64,000 bases of DNA from Zonotrichia leucophrys gambelii (taxonomy: Eukaryota > Chordata > Aves > Passeriformes > Passerellidae): the NCBI RefSeq assembly GCF_028769735.1, contig NC_088176.1, positions 18,778,501 to 18,842,500 on the forward strand, written 5' to 3'. Below the pieces are notes generated by a model that worked only from the letters and a program-made list of their open reading frames with translations, did no database searches and was not told where the DNA came from. A program made the position numbers and the translations under genes. Within the stretch, counting starts at the first letter, position 1; each line of letters starts with the position of its first letter. Below are positions 1-10,110 of the stretch, piece by piece.

Positions 1-2340
1 TTTGTAGCCCATTTCCACCTGCATCCCAAGCAAAGTATATTAAAAAAAATATTTAATGCAGCTCATGACAATGCGTGCTTCTGTGGATGCATAAGGCAAC
101 AGATCAGGCTCGCTGCTGGCTTAAATTCTCTCCTTCAGCCAGTGGTTTAATTCTGACTGAGGCTGAAGCATCAAGTATACACCATTGGCTGCAGCCAGTG
201 AAGTCCTCTCAGCCATATTGACTAGCAAACCCTAGACATGGCCATGAAAAAAGACAAAAATCTTAAGTGCTGTTGAAATGATTGCCTCCCTGTGAAGTCT
301 CACTACCATCCTCACTCACCTTCTTCCTCACAGAATTAAAAAGCAAACATGAAACCAAAACAATAAAGTTTTGAGGGATTAGTAATTTACCAGAGAAAGC
401 CCCACTTTTATGAAAGATCCCAATTTAAATAAACCTACTTGGTTTCCTCTGCAAATCTCATTAAATGCAGAATGGGTGGAGCAGCCATGTAGAAAGGCTG
501 AGGGCTGGATGTTCAAAGGGCTGGATGTTCAAAAGTGGGAAGCAGACTTGATTAGAGCACAGGTATGTGGGGCTGGCAGATGGGTAGGTGTGTCATAGTT
601 GTCTGGAGGGGTGGCTGAACATGAAGGTGACAGGAATCTACCCTTGTGTGGCTGGGCTGACAGGCAGAAAGGATACTTTAGAAATGCAGAAAACTTCAAG
701 TATAACTCTGTTGTGTGATCACCTTTTAGATGGCCCTGGGTAAAATCACTCAGTCTTTCATATGTGGCAGTCAGTCTCAGTGGAAATCCTTCAAAGACTA
801 AGAGATGCTCATATTCTGCTATAAGAGGGCTCAGCCAAACTCGTCAGAGGGGATATGGACATGGACAGCGGCCAGGATACTCTGGGAGATCTTTGCAGTG
901 ATGTAAGTTCCCCTCCTGGTCTGCTACCTCACACATTACCCCGGTGATCGCTATTAGAGCCAAGCTCCAAACAAGTTCTCCCAGTGTGCTGGAATATTGT
1001 CACTCTTTGGAAGCTTTGGACCTGCTATTGCCTTATTATTCTTATTGCTTCAATAAAGGTGGTTTTAAACACTATCTAAGGCAATCAATGCTAGTAATTC
1101 AGACTGAGCAAGAGTCCAGAGACAGAACATCTCTGAACTGCTTTTCTGAGGTGGAGTCTGTAGACAAGCTGCCCAGCACCCACGTCAGTGTGAACGCGTC
1201 TCTGCAGAGAACCAGTGGGACGAATAGCAAACCATCTGCACCTTCAGTCACTAATGGCTGAAATGATGCTAGGAGAATTCAGCAAGTGTTTTAGTCTACA
1301 GAGATTGATAAACGTTTTCAATTTCAGTCTACTGACAAAGTGCAGGTTTAGCTTTATCTCTCAGTGGCATCTGGACTATGAGGAGAGCCATAAAAATGGG
1401 GCATTTGAATGATCTTGCAAGAACATCTTGCTGGTTCAGCAAAGCTCCAAGGATTTTTCTCAAGTGACACCATTCCCAGTTGGAGCATATTTACGTTATT
1501 GTGGAAAAGACTTCTGCTCCTGATAATTGCCATGGTTGACTCTGAGGCAAGGTTGCATGAAGCCTTTCAGATAATGCTGCAGTAAGTCTGTCATAAACAC
1601 CAAAGACAGATTAGATCAAAACCTACTGGTGGTAGTCATGGCACAGAACCCTTTGAATTTAGCGCAGCTATTCTCACTGGGGTTTTTTGTCTGGTGAATC
1701 TGTCTGGCACCACTTGTCTTGGCTCTAAATGGGTAACAGGGAACCTCTTGCTATTGCCTATTGCCAGGGCTGATATCTGAGGTGTCCGTCATCTCCAGTG
1801 GTCATCTGTGGGGCATAAGAGAATGGGGTTTCCAGATAGGAGAGATGTTAATCCAAAACCTGCAGTTATGCCTCTTCACATGTACCCTGACTGGCTCTGT
1901 CTGCCTATGTGAGGACACTGACTTCCAGGCCCAGTCTGAACACATTTGGATTTGATTTCCTTCCCTTTTCTTTTCTCCATGGGTTCTGCCGAACTCCATC
2001 CTCAGTCCCGGATCCAAAAGCAAAATGGCTTTATGTAGCTTGTAAAATTCTATTATCTCTGTATTCAAAACTCAACAACTGGGAAATGGCTGTAATAAGC
2101 GTGTTATTAAGCGTGTAAATACACTTTAACTTCAGACCTCCAAAGGAAGTCTCTTGCTGTCTTCCTCACTTTGCCCTCCATGTTTTCACCACGTGTTTGG
2201 ATTTCATGGATATGCCTACTTTTGCCCTTCTTCATGAGTGGAGTGCTGTCCCATTTGATTGTGTTGAGGACAGTGTTCCCCTCTGCTGAGCCTGGGATGG
2301 AGTCTCCTGGAGAACCCAAGGTCTTTGAGGGAAGACAGAT
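1..2340. other. Non-coding stretch, no gene recognised
   Basis: Mixed-composition DNA with only short open frames (105 codons or fewer) that show no family resemblance. It holds a short tandem duplication at 503-534, listed separately. The piece around 735-775 faintly recalls the internal part of a MIR element (a CCTGGGTAAAATCACTCAG-like run), but it is too degraded to call. No promoter, RNA gene or transposon end was seen. Confidence 0.6.
503..534. repeat. 16-bp tandem duplication
   Basis: Two adjacent 16-base units (503-518 and 519-534, both starting GGCTGGATGTTCAAA) differ only at the last base. This is a recent local duplication with no evident function. Confidence 0.85.
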
Positions 2341-2378
2341 TCTTGGTGAGGATGGGGGTTTTGGGGAAGGAAGGAGGA

Positions 2379-2397
2379 GGGTGAGGGGAGGGAGGGG
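2379..2397 (+). other. G-quadruplex motif in purine tract
   Basis: Four G runs of 3, 4, 3 and 4 are separated by loops of 3, 1 and 1 bases, which meets the canonical G3+N1-7 rule. The motif sits inside a longer G/A-rich tract at about 2350-2402 that has an extra G5 run at 2354-2358. Folding in cells is inferred, not shown. The adjacent island at 2500-2690 could make it part of a regulatory unit. Confidence 0.7.
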
Positions 2398-2499
2398 AGG
2401 AAAACATTAAAAAAAAGAAAGAAGCCAAGTGCATTCTTTCTGCAACACTCAGGAAAAAGAATGTTGCACAGGGGATTGGAAAGGCGAAATTTTTTCACA

Positions 2500-2690
2500 T
2501 CCAAATGGATTGCAATTTCCCTCCATTTAGCACCTGAAGGTAATTAGCTCGAAGAGACTGTCGGCTGAGAAACACGTTCATGGAACATTAACTCTCATAC
2601 ATTCTCCAGTTGCAGGGAATTAATAGGAAAGATTAAAGTTTAAAGAGAGCAAAATGCCATTACCTCGCAAGCCACCTCTCTCAGCGGCAG
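2500..2690. promoter_or_regulatory. Candidate regulatory island 1 (homeodomain-rich)
   Basis: An AT-rich patch stands out from GC-rich DNA to its right. It has TAATTAGCT at 2541-2549 and ATTAAT at 2619-2624, plus GATTAAAG further on. The same 9-mer, TAATTAGCT, recurs in the islands at 33297-33305 (reverse strand) and 60209-60217. Sequences of this texture are usually conserved non-coding elements, but conservation cannot be seen here. Confidence 0.4.
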
Positions 2691-2744
2691 TAACTAGCCC
2701 TCACTAACCTAAAAGCACCATTGGAGTCCCTGGCTCCTGCTTCA

Positions 2745-2935
2745 GGCAACGCCAGATGAGACGGGCCCCGCTCTGCCCCTTGCTGCCCGTCCGTGGGCTC
2801 GGGTGACCTGCCCTGCCCGTGGGCAGCCATGGTATGGGGCTGGTGGCTCCGGCAGGGACACGTTTGCCGGCTGCCATACGGGTGCGCACGTGCCCGTCAC
2901 CTTGGGGCCAGCACACGTGTGCAGGTGCCCCAGAT
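2745..2935. other. CpG-dense GC-rich patch
   Basis: G+C and CpG are clearly raised over about 190 bp, with repeated CCCGTG, CCGGC and CACGTG-type words. The 161- and 185-codon minus-strand frames across here are by-products of the composition. No TATA box, initiator or downstream exon is visible, so I do not call a promoter. The patch could be a small orphan CpG island beside the 2500-2690 island. Confidence 0.45.
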
Positions 2936-3375
2936 GTGCACTCCATGGGTACTGCTGGTGTCTCCTCAGTGAGACAGGAGTGAAGCACTGGGCAGAGGTC
3001 CCTGTGTGCTCCCACCAGTGCTTCAGTTGGCACGTGGGGCAGTGGGGAGGGATCTGCCATGCACCCCTGGGCAGCCCTGCATGGTCTCCATCCTGCTCCT
3101 GTTCCCTGCTGGCACACCAGCACCTGTGCAGGGATGCTGGCAGCCTCCTGGACTGATGCAAAGTCCAAACTGCAGCGCTGAAACACCAAAACACCTCATA
3201 GCTGAACTGGTTCTGTAAATGGTACCAAACCTCTCCTGATGAGGGATTGTGCCTACTCCTGAGATGCAAGACAAAAAAAGCATTAAAGGATGGGGCCACT
3301 ATTTTGGGGTTTTGGGGGTAAAGTTTATATAAGCTTCTGCACTTTAAAGATTTCCACGTTGCTTTAGCATTTCAG

Positions 3376-3386
3376 GGAGAGAGCAT

Positions 3387-3423
<37 letters not shown>

Positions 3424-3446
3424 AGGGAGAGAGAGCGAGAGCGAGA
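3376..3446. repeat. (GA)n microsatellite
   Basis: About 70 bp of GA dinucleotides, interrupted towards the right end by GGGAGA and GAGCGA variants. It is a simple-sequence repeat, likely length-polymorphic. The CT-strand reading explains the serine/leucine-repeat frame on the minus strand. Confidence 0.97.
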
Positions 3447-3639
3447 TGAAATTGAGACATGGAAGAATTTATTGCCCAGAAAATTCCATTCTGCTATCTG
3501 ATTCGAAAAGTCCAGTCCCCCCAGCTTCGGAAAATCTATTTTCCACATTTTAATACCCTGCAGAACAGTCCTCATAACTCATCCGAGTGTGTTAAGCACA
3601 GTTTTATTAGATCTGAAACAAATTTTGGTGGGGAGATAC

Positions 3640-3890
3640 TATAGGTCATTAACCATGGAGTAATTTTATCCTTGTTTCCCTAATGATGCCATAATGGCGA
3701 GCGAATTTCTTAACTAAAGACCAAAGAACATTTTGAAGGTCAGTTTCATCTGTGAGCTCCTTCAAGCGCTTCTCGGAGAAGATTGGAAAACTCGCCGATT
3801 TTTTGAAGAGTCATTAATAATGTGAAAGCTGAAAGAGCTCTCTCCCATTTGCGTTCCTGCTTTTTACCTTTTAATTTTATATCGCTTTAG
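3640..3890. promoter_or_regulatory. Candidate regulatory island 2
   Basis: An AT-rich patch carries GTCATTAACC (3645-3654), CATTAATAATG (3812-3822), several TAATTT words and intact CpG-containing words such as GGCGAGCGAA and CTCGCCGA. Rare CpGs kept inside AT-rich DNA are typical of constrained non-coding elements. It begins just after a stretch that follows the GA microsatellite. Function and conservation are inferred. Confidence 0.42.
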
Positions 3891-4330
3891 TCCCTTTCTT
3901 TTTCTTCCTCACTCTCTCTCTCTTTTTAACTCTCTTCTGGAGTGGCCCCTCATGCAGCTGAAAAATGAAATGGGCCATTCCTGAGGGCATCCTGAGCTGA
4001 GCTGAGGCAGGGCAAAGATCCAGGAGGGGGAAAGGGCAGCCCTGTGCACCACCACAGCCCAGCACCTGCTGCCATAAATGAACCCCCAGCATTCCTGGGT
4101 GCCTGGCTGAGGGGCATCCTGCTCCCCCCTGATCCTGTAAATCAGGAGAAGGGTTGTTTGAGCCTACAGCACTGCATCCCTGCTAAAGGAGGGAGAGGGA
4201 CAAGGCTGTCCCCTCCCTGCCTAACGTGTGTTTTTACTCTGTCTGAACAAGCTCACATCTGGACCTCTGAGGGTTATGCTGGCAGAGTGACCTCTGGGCT
4301 GAGAATGAGTGTGCCTGGAGGTGCACATGC
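3890..4330. other. Non-coding stretch between island 2 and the TG repeat
   Basis: A pyrimidine tract (3892-3935, TTTCTTTTTCTTCC then CTCTCTCT) leads into ordinary G+C-rich sequence. A 135-codon plus-strand frame crosses into the TG repeat and has no recognisable protein features. Nothing else is supported. Confidence 0.55.
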
Positions 4331-4336
4331 CTGTGA

Positions 4337-4338
4337 AT

Positions 4339-4377
<39 letters not shown>
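4337..4377. repeat. (TG)n microsatellite
   Basis: A nearly pure TG run of about 40 bp. The following 650 bp (to about 5020) and 5281-5292 keep many short GTGTG words, suggesting a decayed, once longer TG-rich tract. Alternating purine-pyrimidine sequence like this can adopt Z-DNA. Confidence 0.96.
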
Positions 4378-4379
<2 letters not shown>

Positions 4380-5355
4380 CTCCATGAGTTGGGGGCCATG
4401 CGACATTGCAAGGGGTTGTGCAGTAGCGATATATCTTATTTTTTAAATTGATGTATATACACACCTGTGTGTGAATTGCCATTATGGATATATAGATACA
4501 TTGCAAATGGATAAAACTGTTAAAAAATAAAATTGCAATAAGCTGTATAAGGATTGTATGTAGCCAGTCTGCACACATGTGACTGCAGGTTCTTGGGGGG
4601 GCACATGGAGTAGGAATTGGGGTGTGCAATATTCAGTTTTTGTGGATTGCTGTGCTCAAGATTGGAGTCTATATGTATGTTTCATACATGTTTGGGGGGA
4701 CACATAGGGGATCTGATAGAATATTGATTTATAACCCTGTGTCTGTGTGTGTAGTGAAGAGGTAACAGGCTCAGACTGTGTTTGTGTGGGGGGTGTGTGG
4801 TGGGGTTTCTGGCTGTACCACAGGGATCAGTGGGAACAAGAAATCTTTTTGGTATGTGTGTGGTGAACTGGAGGCCTGGTACATGTGTGTGTACGTGCGC
4901 ACAGGGGGTGTGTGCCCCAGAGAAGGGTTTGTCTGTGCCTTCATTAGAGAGTGCCTGGCAGTGAGCAGGCCTCTGTGTTTATGTGTTTTCCTCTCCCTGG
5001 GTGTGTACGCTTCAGGCGCCTGCATGTGTTGCATTTGCAGATGATCTGGGCTACATCCTCAGCTGATGTAAAGCAGCACCAGAGACTGAAGCAATTTACA
5101 CCCACTGCTACTCCAGCACAGCCTTAGGCTGGAGGCAGTGGGTCTGGGGGTCTGGGCTGAGATGCTTTTCCATACCATGGGAATGGGTGACTCCCAACCT
5201 GGAACAAGACCTTCTCTCATCCCCCTCTGTCCCCTGTCCCCCAGCCTATCACTCACATTTGAGGCAAGAACTATGGGGGGATGTGTGTGTGTCTATTTGG
5301 GGAGGGAGCGCTCTGAGGGGAGGGGGGCAGTGTGGTGACACACTCTGCTCCCAGA
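4378..5355. other. TG-rich decayed simple-sequence region
   Basis: No gene is recognised. G and T are strongly enriched on the plus strand, with scattered GTGTGTG runs (for example around 4741-4800, 4856-4910 and 5281-5292). Open frames of 60-88 codons here are rich in Val/Cys or His/Thr because of the repeats and are not supported as proteins. Confidence 0.55.
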
Positions 5356-5359
5356 TGTG

Positions 5360-5600
5360 ATACCAGCGATAATTTCAATTTTATGCCTTTGTTATGGCTT
5401 TAATCACTTTCTTTATGCGTTTTGTTCCAGCGATCAGGGAGAGACACCTGATAGGCAAAAAGGATATCAGGGGAACAATTTTTATTTGGAATGTGGTGAG
5501 AAGTCTAATTAGAATTTGAATTCTGCTGAGCCTTGAAATGGTCGGTACTTTATCCTGATCGCCTTAGATATTGTTTCGAGTCAATCATCTGTCATAGTGC
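5360..5600. promoter_or_regulatory. Candidate regulatory island 3 with MEIS/PBX-HOX composite
   Basis: An AT-rich island has the homeodomain palindrome CTAATTAG at 5505-5512. At 5580-5594 it has GTCAATCATCTGTCA, which on the minus strand reads a MEIS/PREP hexamer (TGACAG), one base, then a PBX/HOX octamer (TGATTGAC). TALE-HOX composites of this kind are known in developmental enhancers. Intact CpGs (GGTCGGT, GATCGCC, TTTCGAG) add to the impression of constraint. Enhancer function is inferred. Confidence 0.5.
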
Positions 5601-7302
5601 GGCACGCTGGAGAGAAAGGCTCTCCATCCAGCCTGGTCTCTCTGTCGGGCTGGGGGCTGCTGCTGGGGAAAGGAAGGGTGACAAGAGGGAGGGCACTGGA
5701 CTTGGCTCTGCCAGATAGGCTCCCTGGGAGCAAGCACAAAGGGAGAAAACCCTTGGCACAGAGGTTCGTCTTGCTGTGTACTCCCAGCCCTGCTGTGGGG
5801 TGCTGTCTGCTGGCCCCCCTCTCATCATTGCAGGGCTGTCCGCTTCTAACAGGGGATGAGGAGGACTGAGGAGGACTTTCAGCATAAATGTCCCACCAGC
5901 TGCTGCCTGGGAGAGGAGCACCTTCTCAGAGCTAGTGAGGTCCACATGAGTTGAGGATTTTGCCGCCATCTCTGCTGTGCTGATTAAACACTCTGGAAGG
6001 TCAGTTCTCATAGACAGACAGCTAGGCTAGAATGGATGGATGGACAAGTGTGGGTGGGAATGGCCATTCAGATGGATTTGTATGGGACAGAGGCAGAGGT
6101 GGTGAACCAGTGACACACAGGGTTGGATGTGGAAAGGTGGGATTGAAGATGGACGCCCCTCGTCAGGCTAAGGGCAGTAGGCACACTCATGGAGGGGTTT
6201 TTTCAGACTCAGGTTGATCTTATTTCATTTGTGCTACCAGAACACAAGAAAAACAAAGACCTGGGAACATGACAAGACACACAGCAATGTTTGCAATCCT
6301 TTTGTCTTTAAACTCTGTTCTTATTAGTTGAAAAAACCAAAAAAAAAACAAACAAAATACACATACCCCCACCAAAACAAATTATGAGTCCTGGCGTTTC
6401 AAAACTGAAAGCCACTCCAAAGCTCACCAGAACATGTCCAGTAATTCCTCCTCCTTGTCCCCAGTCCGCAGTGCCTCTCCTTGGTGTGACCACAGCTTTC
6501 AGTGCTGACCAAATGGCTGCAGTACGGAATTTGAGATGAACTGCACAATGGTATGATCCCCACTACTGATGAAAAGGAGGCACACAGGCAGGACTGAAGC
6601 ATGATCTATGTGCCAGGAGAGATGAACTGAAGAGAATCATGAACAATAGAATCATTCCAAGATTCCTAAACTTATGGAAATTGATGATAAAGCCTTTATT
6701 CTGTGCCATTCCTACACTTTGAGGTGGTGCTTCATTCTGAATGCAACATAAATGTCTGTAACATGAAAGATATGGATTGGTTTGGCTGTTGAAGAAAAGA
6801 CAGTTGAATGTTTTGCCTTCTGAGAGAAGCAGAAAATGACCTGGGTCTGGGGGCTAATTAAGAGAGTTGCAGGCATCTGCAAAAATTTGCAGATAGGAAA
6901 GCCATTTGAATAGTTTTTTCTAAAGTGTCAGCTTTAGGTTTCAGAACTGACATACTGAGATGGGTGTAGGCAGCTCATGCCTTTCTCAGCTACAGTCCAG
7001 GCTGTCTGCGACTCAGGCAGACATCACTGTATGTTTTTATGTTCAAATCCCTCTTTAACATATCAGCAGTGCAATACTTATTTTCTTTTTCTTCCATCCA
7101 CTTTTTTTTTTTTTTACACTGAGAAAGTGGATAGTGTCAAAGCTTAGTTCTATGGACTCATCTACAAATCCTTTGATAGTCTTGTTAACAACCTTGGAAT
7201 GTCTGACACTAAAGTCAGTCTTTCATTTACACCTCAAAAATGCATCTAGGATTGCAAATGGAGAGCAGCAGACATTAAATATACTTGGATATATGTAATT
7301 AG
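5601..7302. other. Non-coding stretch, no gene recognised
   Basis: G+C-rich sequence to about 6200, then AT-richer sequence. Short A/C-rich patches occur at 6331-6366 and a T tract at about 7104-7117. The longest frame (139 codons, minus strand, 5592-6011) has no recognisable domain and overlaps plus-strand frames of similar quality. No exon or RNA gene is supported. Confidence 0.55.
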
Positions 7303-7400
7303 AAAATGGTTTAGCAGTGGACTTGGCAGTGTTAGGTTTAACATTGGACTCAATGATCTTAAAGGTATTTCCCACGTATATGGTCCTGTGATTCTGTGAT
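7303..7400 (+). mobile_element. CR1 LINE 3' end fragment
   Basis: The sequence runs through the typical CR1 terminal pattern: GTGGACTTGGCAGTGTTAGG, then TTGGACTCAATGATCTTAAA, then the tail repeat GTGATTCTGTGAT. It is a 5'-truncated, decayed copy containing only non-coding 3' sequence, lying on the plus strand. CR1 is the dominant LINE of birds and other sauropsids. The 96- and 81-codon minus-strand frames here are reverse readings of the element. Confidence 0.85.
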
Positions 7401-8600
7401 GTGCTGTCATTCCAAGTAAATTCAGTTTTGGGTCTAAAGATGCAATTCTGGTAAAGCAGGAATGAACTAAGTAAAAATCCCATGCTACCACACAAGCTGT
7501 ACAGTCCAGCCATTAAGCCAACATGTTCATGTGAGGGAGAAGATTACTGAGCCCCCAAGGCTCTTTGCTCTGATTGTGCTTGGTCCCAGGTGTGGGGTTG
7601 TCACATGGCAGGAGGAGTGCCACTGATCCAGCCTGCACTGGGAGGATGGGCCTTGTCATGGAGCTGATTTGACTTCAGGACCTTGCTGATGTGGCAGACT
7701 CCCACTTTGGCATCTCCTCTGCCTAGATCAGCAAGACACTACAGCAGTAAGTCCCTCATTTTGGCCCAGTTTATGGTTCTTATCCCAGGAGGATCTGGAC
7801 ACAAAGTGCTGGAGCCCACTTCCATTGCCCTGTTTCTGGCTCCAAAAAGAAATACCACTATTTGCCTCCTTCCTAGGGTTGTGGGTGTGTTTAATAGCTG
7901 ATCTGTGCTCTTTGCCTTAAGCTTTCAAGCTTAAGGAGAATGAAGAAGGAAATAATAGTATTTTGAATTCTGATGGATCTACCTAAAACAAAAGAATACC
8001 CCCCACCCCATACCCTTGTGAACACTGAGCTACAGATTTGGCCTGAATCTTCCTTATCTTCACTGGAGCCATAATCCTTAGGGTTGTGCACAGCTCGTTT
8101 GACGCAGGGGAGGTCTGGAGGGAAGACTGGACTGGAGACAACTTGCAAGGACCTGGATTCTTGTCCCATTCTGGAAGGCAGAGTGCTAATTCTAAGCCTT
8201 GATTATCATTGAACTCTGCCTTCATGGAGTAATGTTTACTGTGCCGAATGGCTCTTTATGCATCATATGTTTTGTTCATGCTCAAATGTCAACTGATGTA
8301 TGTTCAGTAGTCCTTGATGGCCTCCTGGTTTCCACAGCCTGCTTTACAGCCCACTCAGCAACATAGGAAAGGGCCAGGAACTGAAACCAGGGAGAACTGA
8401 GTGGGGAGAGCTGCTGTAGGCACTGCCAGCACAGGATGGGAAAGGTTGCAGAAGGGTCAGAGGAAAATCCAATAAACAGGTCTCACTAATTTAAATCTCA
8501 GTTGACTCTACTTGTTCTTATGTTGTGATACTTTGAATGACTACTTTCTTTTTCTTCACAGGTTTGGGTGTAGAACTGTTTAGATGAAGATTACCAAACA
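7401..8600. other. Non-coding stretch, no gene recognised
   Basis: Ordinary mixed sequence. A small AT-rich patch at about 8228-8290 (GCCGAATGGCTCTTTATGCATC) has a faintly constrained look but is too short to call. No coding, RNA or transposon feature is supported. Confidence 0.5.
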
Positions 8601-8610
8601 GCTCAGCCCA

Positions 8611-8671
8611 TATTATCACTACTGTTATCACTATTATTATTACCATCACCACTACTATTATTATTACTACC
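8611..8671. repeat. Imperfect ATT/ATC/ACC trinucleotide repeat
   Basis: About 60 bp of three-base periodic sequence mixing TAT, ATC, ACT and ACC units. The periodicity gives Tyr/His-rich and Val/Ile-rich frames on the two strands. It is a decayed microsatellite. Confidence 0.9.
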
Positions 8672-8680
8672 ATTTGCCTC

Positions 8681-8750
8681 CTAGCACAACTCAGAACAAA
8701 GACCCTTATTGTGCTGAGCATTGTACAAATGCACTGGGAAAAAATAAACA
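8681..8750. mobile_element. Possible ancient sauropsid interspersed repeat
   Basis: The run CCCTTATTGTGCTGAGCATT, then GTACAAATGCA and a string of A-rich words, resembles a widespread old reptile/bird repeat whose consensus includes a similar GTGCTAGGCGCTGTACAAA block. Recognition is from memory of that pattern, not from a search, and the boundaries are approximate. Confidence 0.35.
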
Positions 8751-9879
8751 AATGCATGTTGACTTGCCTGAGTTTCCATACTGTGACAATGTCCGATCCA
8801 GGAGTATAAACTAAACCTCTGAGTTGTTCTTGCCAAGGCAGGGATGGCCATTGTGTGCCTTCAAGCACTTTGAGCAGGTTTTTTGAGTCGTGGCTATACC
8901 ATGCAGTTGGCTGTGAGCCTGTGTATGCACAGGACTTCTGGCTAGTGCCACACTACCAGCATTGCTAATGACAAAGCCAGCAGGAACAGATTTAGCTGTA
9001 TCTTCTTGGGCTCCTGCTGCAATTTCAGTCCAGCTCCAGTTGGGGCATCCCTGTGAAATGCTTCCAGAGTTCCCATCCTCTCAGGTTTTGGCCAAATGGA
9101 TTTTGATGTACTTCTTGCTGGCTTGGGAAGGTTGGATAACCCTGCAAAGTCTGCCTCCACTAGCTGGAGCCAGGAGATTTGTTTTAGACTATTTCTCTGA
9201 CCTTCTCACTGTTTTATTCCCTGTTCTCTTATGTTTTTAGACTTATTGAAGTGCTGGTTTTTCCCCCCTCACGGTTCCTGAACACTCAAATCCATGCACA
9301 GTCCCACCTAGCTTGCCAACTCTGGCTGAGGTAAATTCTGGCAAAATGGCCTTAGCCTTTCCAGTAGACAAAGCTGAGACAGAGGATTGTATCCCGCTCC
9401 CTGTAAAGGCAGAGCATGAAGTTGGTCATTCCCCAGGACCAACCTCAGTCTAACCAACCCAGATAAGGGGACCTGATTTCTGGGTTCAAGCAAGAGAGCT
9501 CAAAATAGATTATTTTATATAAAAGAGAAGGGTCTTTCTGGGAGAGAAGCAAAGATACAAGCACTGTACCCTTTTTGGGTTCTTTGGGGTCTATCACATG
9601 AACCCACAACCCAGGGAAGTGCCTGCTCTGGGGACTCAGAAAGTGCTGCATGGCTCCCTTTCCCACCAGCAGCAGCCCTGTGTCTATGGCTCAGCTCTGT
9701 CCTCCCTTCCAAAATGGCTTCCAGACATCTCTGGATCTCCAAAGACTTTTCCCTAACTAGCCCATTTCCCCTGGCATGGTCCCAGGACAATGTGGTGCTT
9801 GCAGACTGAGGTGTCTCTATCATTGGCTGTCAGGTGAAGCCCTCCCTAAGCACTCAGCAAGCTCTTCTTTATTTATTTT
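8751..9879. other. Non-coding stretch, no gene recognised
   Basis: No recognisable coding signal. Frames of 92-102 codons on both strands overlap each other and show no domain. No repeat boundary was seen. Confidence 0.55.
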
Positions 9880-10110
9880 TAAAATTCCCCTGAGCCTACG
9901 AAGGTCATTTGAACAAATTGGAGCCGACAGACATTAATTTGGAAAAAAGCCCATTGCACCATGATAAACTATGTTTAAAGAGAAGCAAAAGTGCCAGGCA
10001 AGGGAGGAACAAATGATGAGAGATTTGTCGCTGTTACCGTAAGTTTAGGAGTTGAGAATGTCAGCTCTGGCCTCACCTTCTCCCATTATGCATTATTACA
10101 CATTCCAGCT
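9880..10110. promoter_or_regulatory. Candidate regulatory island 4
   Basis: An AT-rich patch starts with AAGGTCA (9901-9907, a nuclear-receptor half site) followed by CATTAATTT (9932-9940). It continues with CpG words TTGTCGCTG and TTACCGTAAG and ends with ATTATGCATTATTA (10085-10098) beside CATTCC, a TEAD-type word (10101-10106). The composition contrasts with both sides. Conservation is inferred only. Confidence 0.42.

Noticed and set aside
184..197. NFI-like dyad TTGGCTGCAGCCAG
   Set aside because: Half-site spacing is wrong for a full NFI site (TTGGC, five bases, GCCAA), and the context is ordinary DNA.
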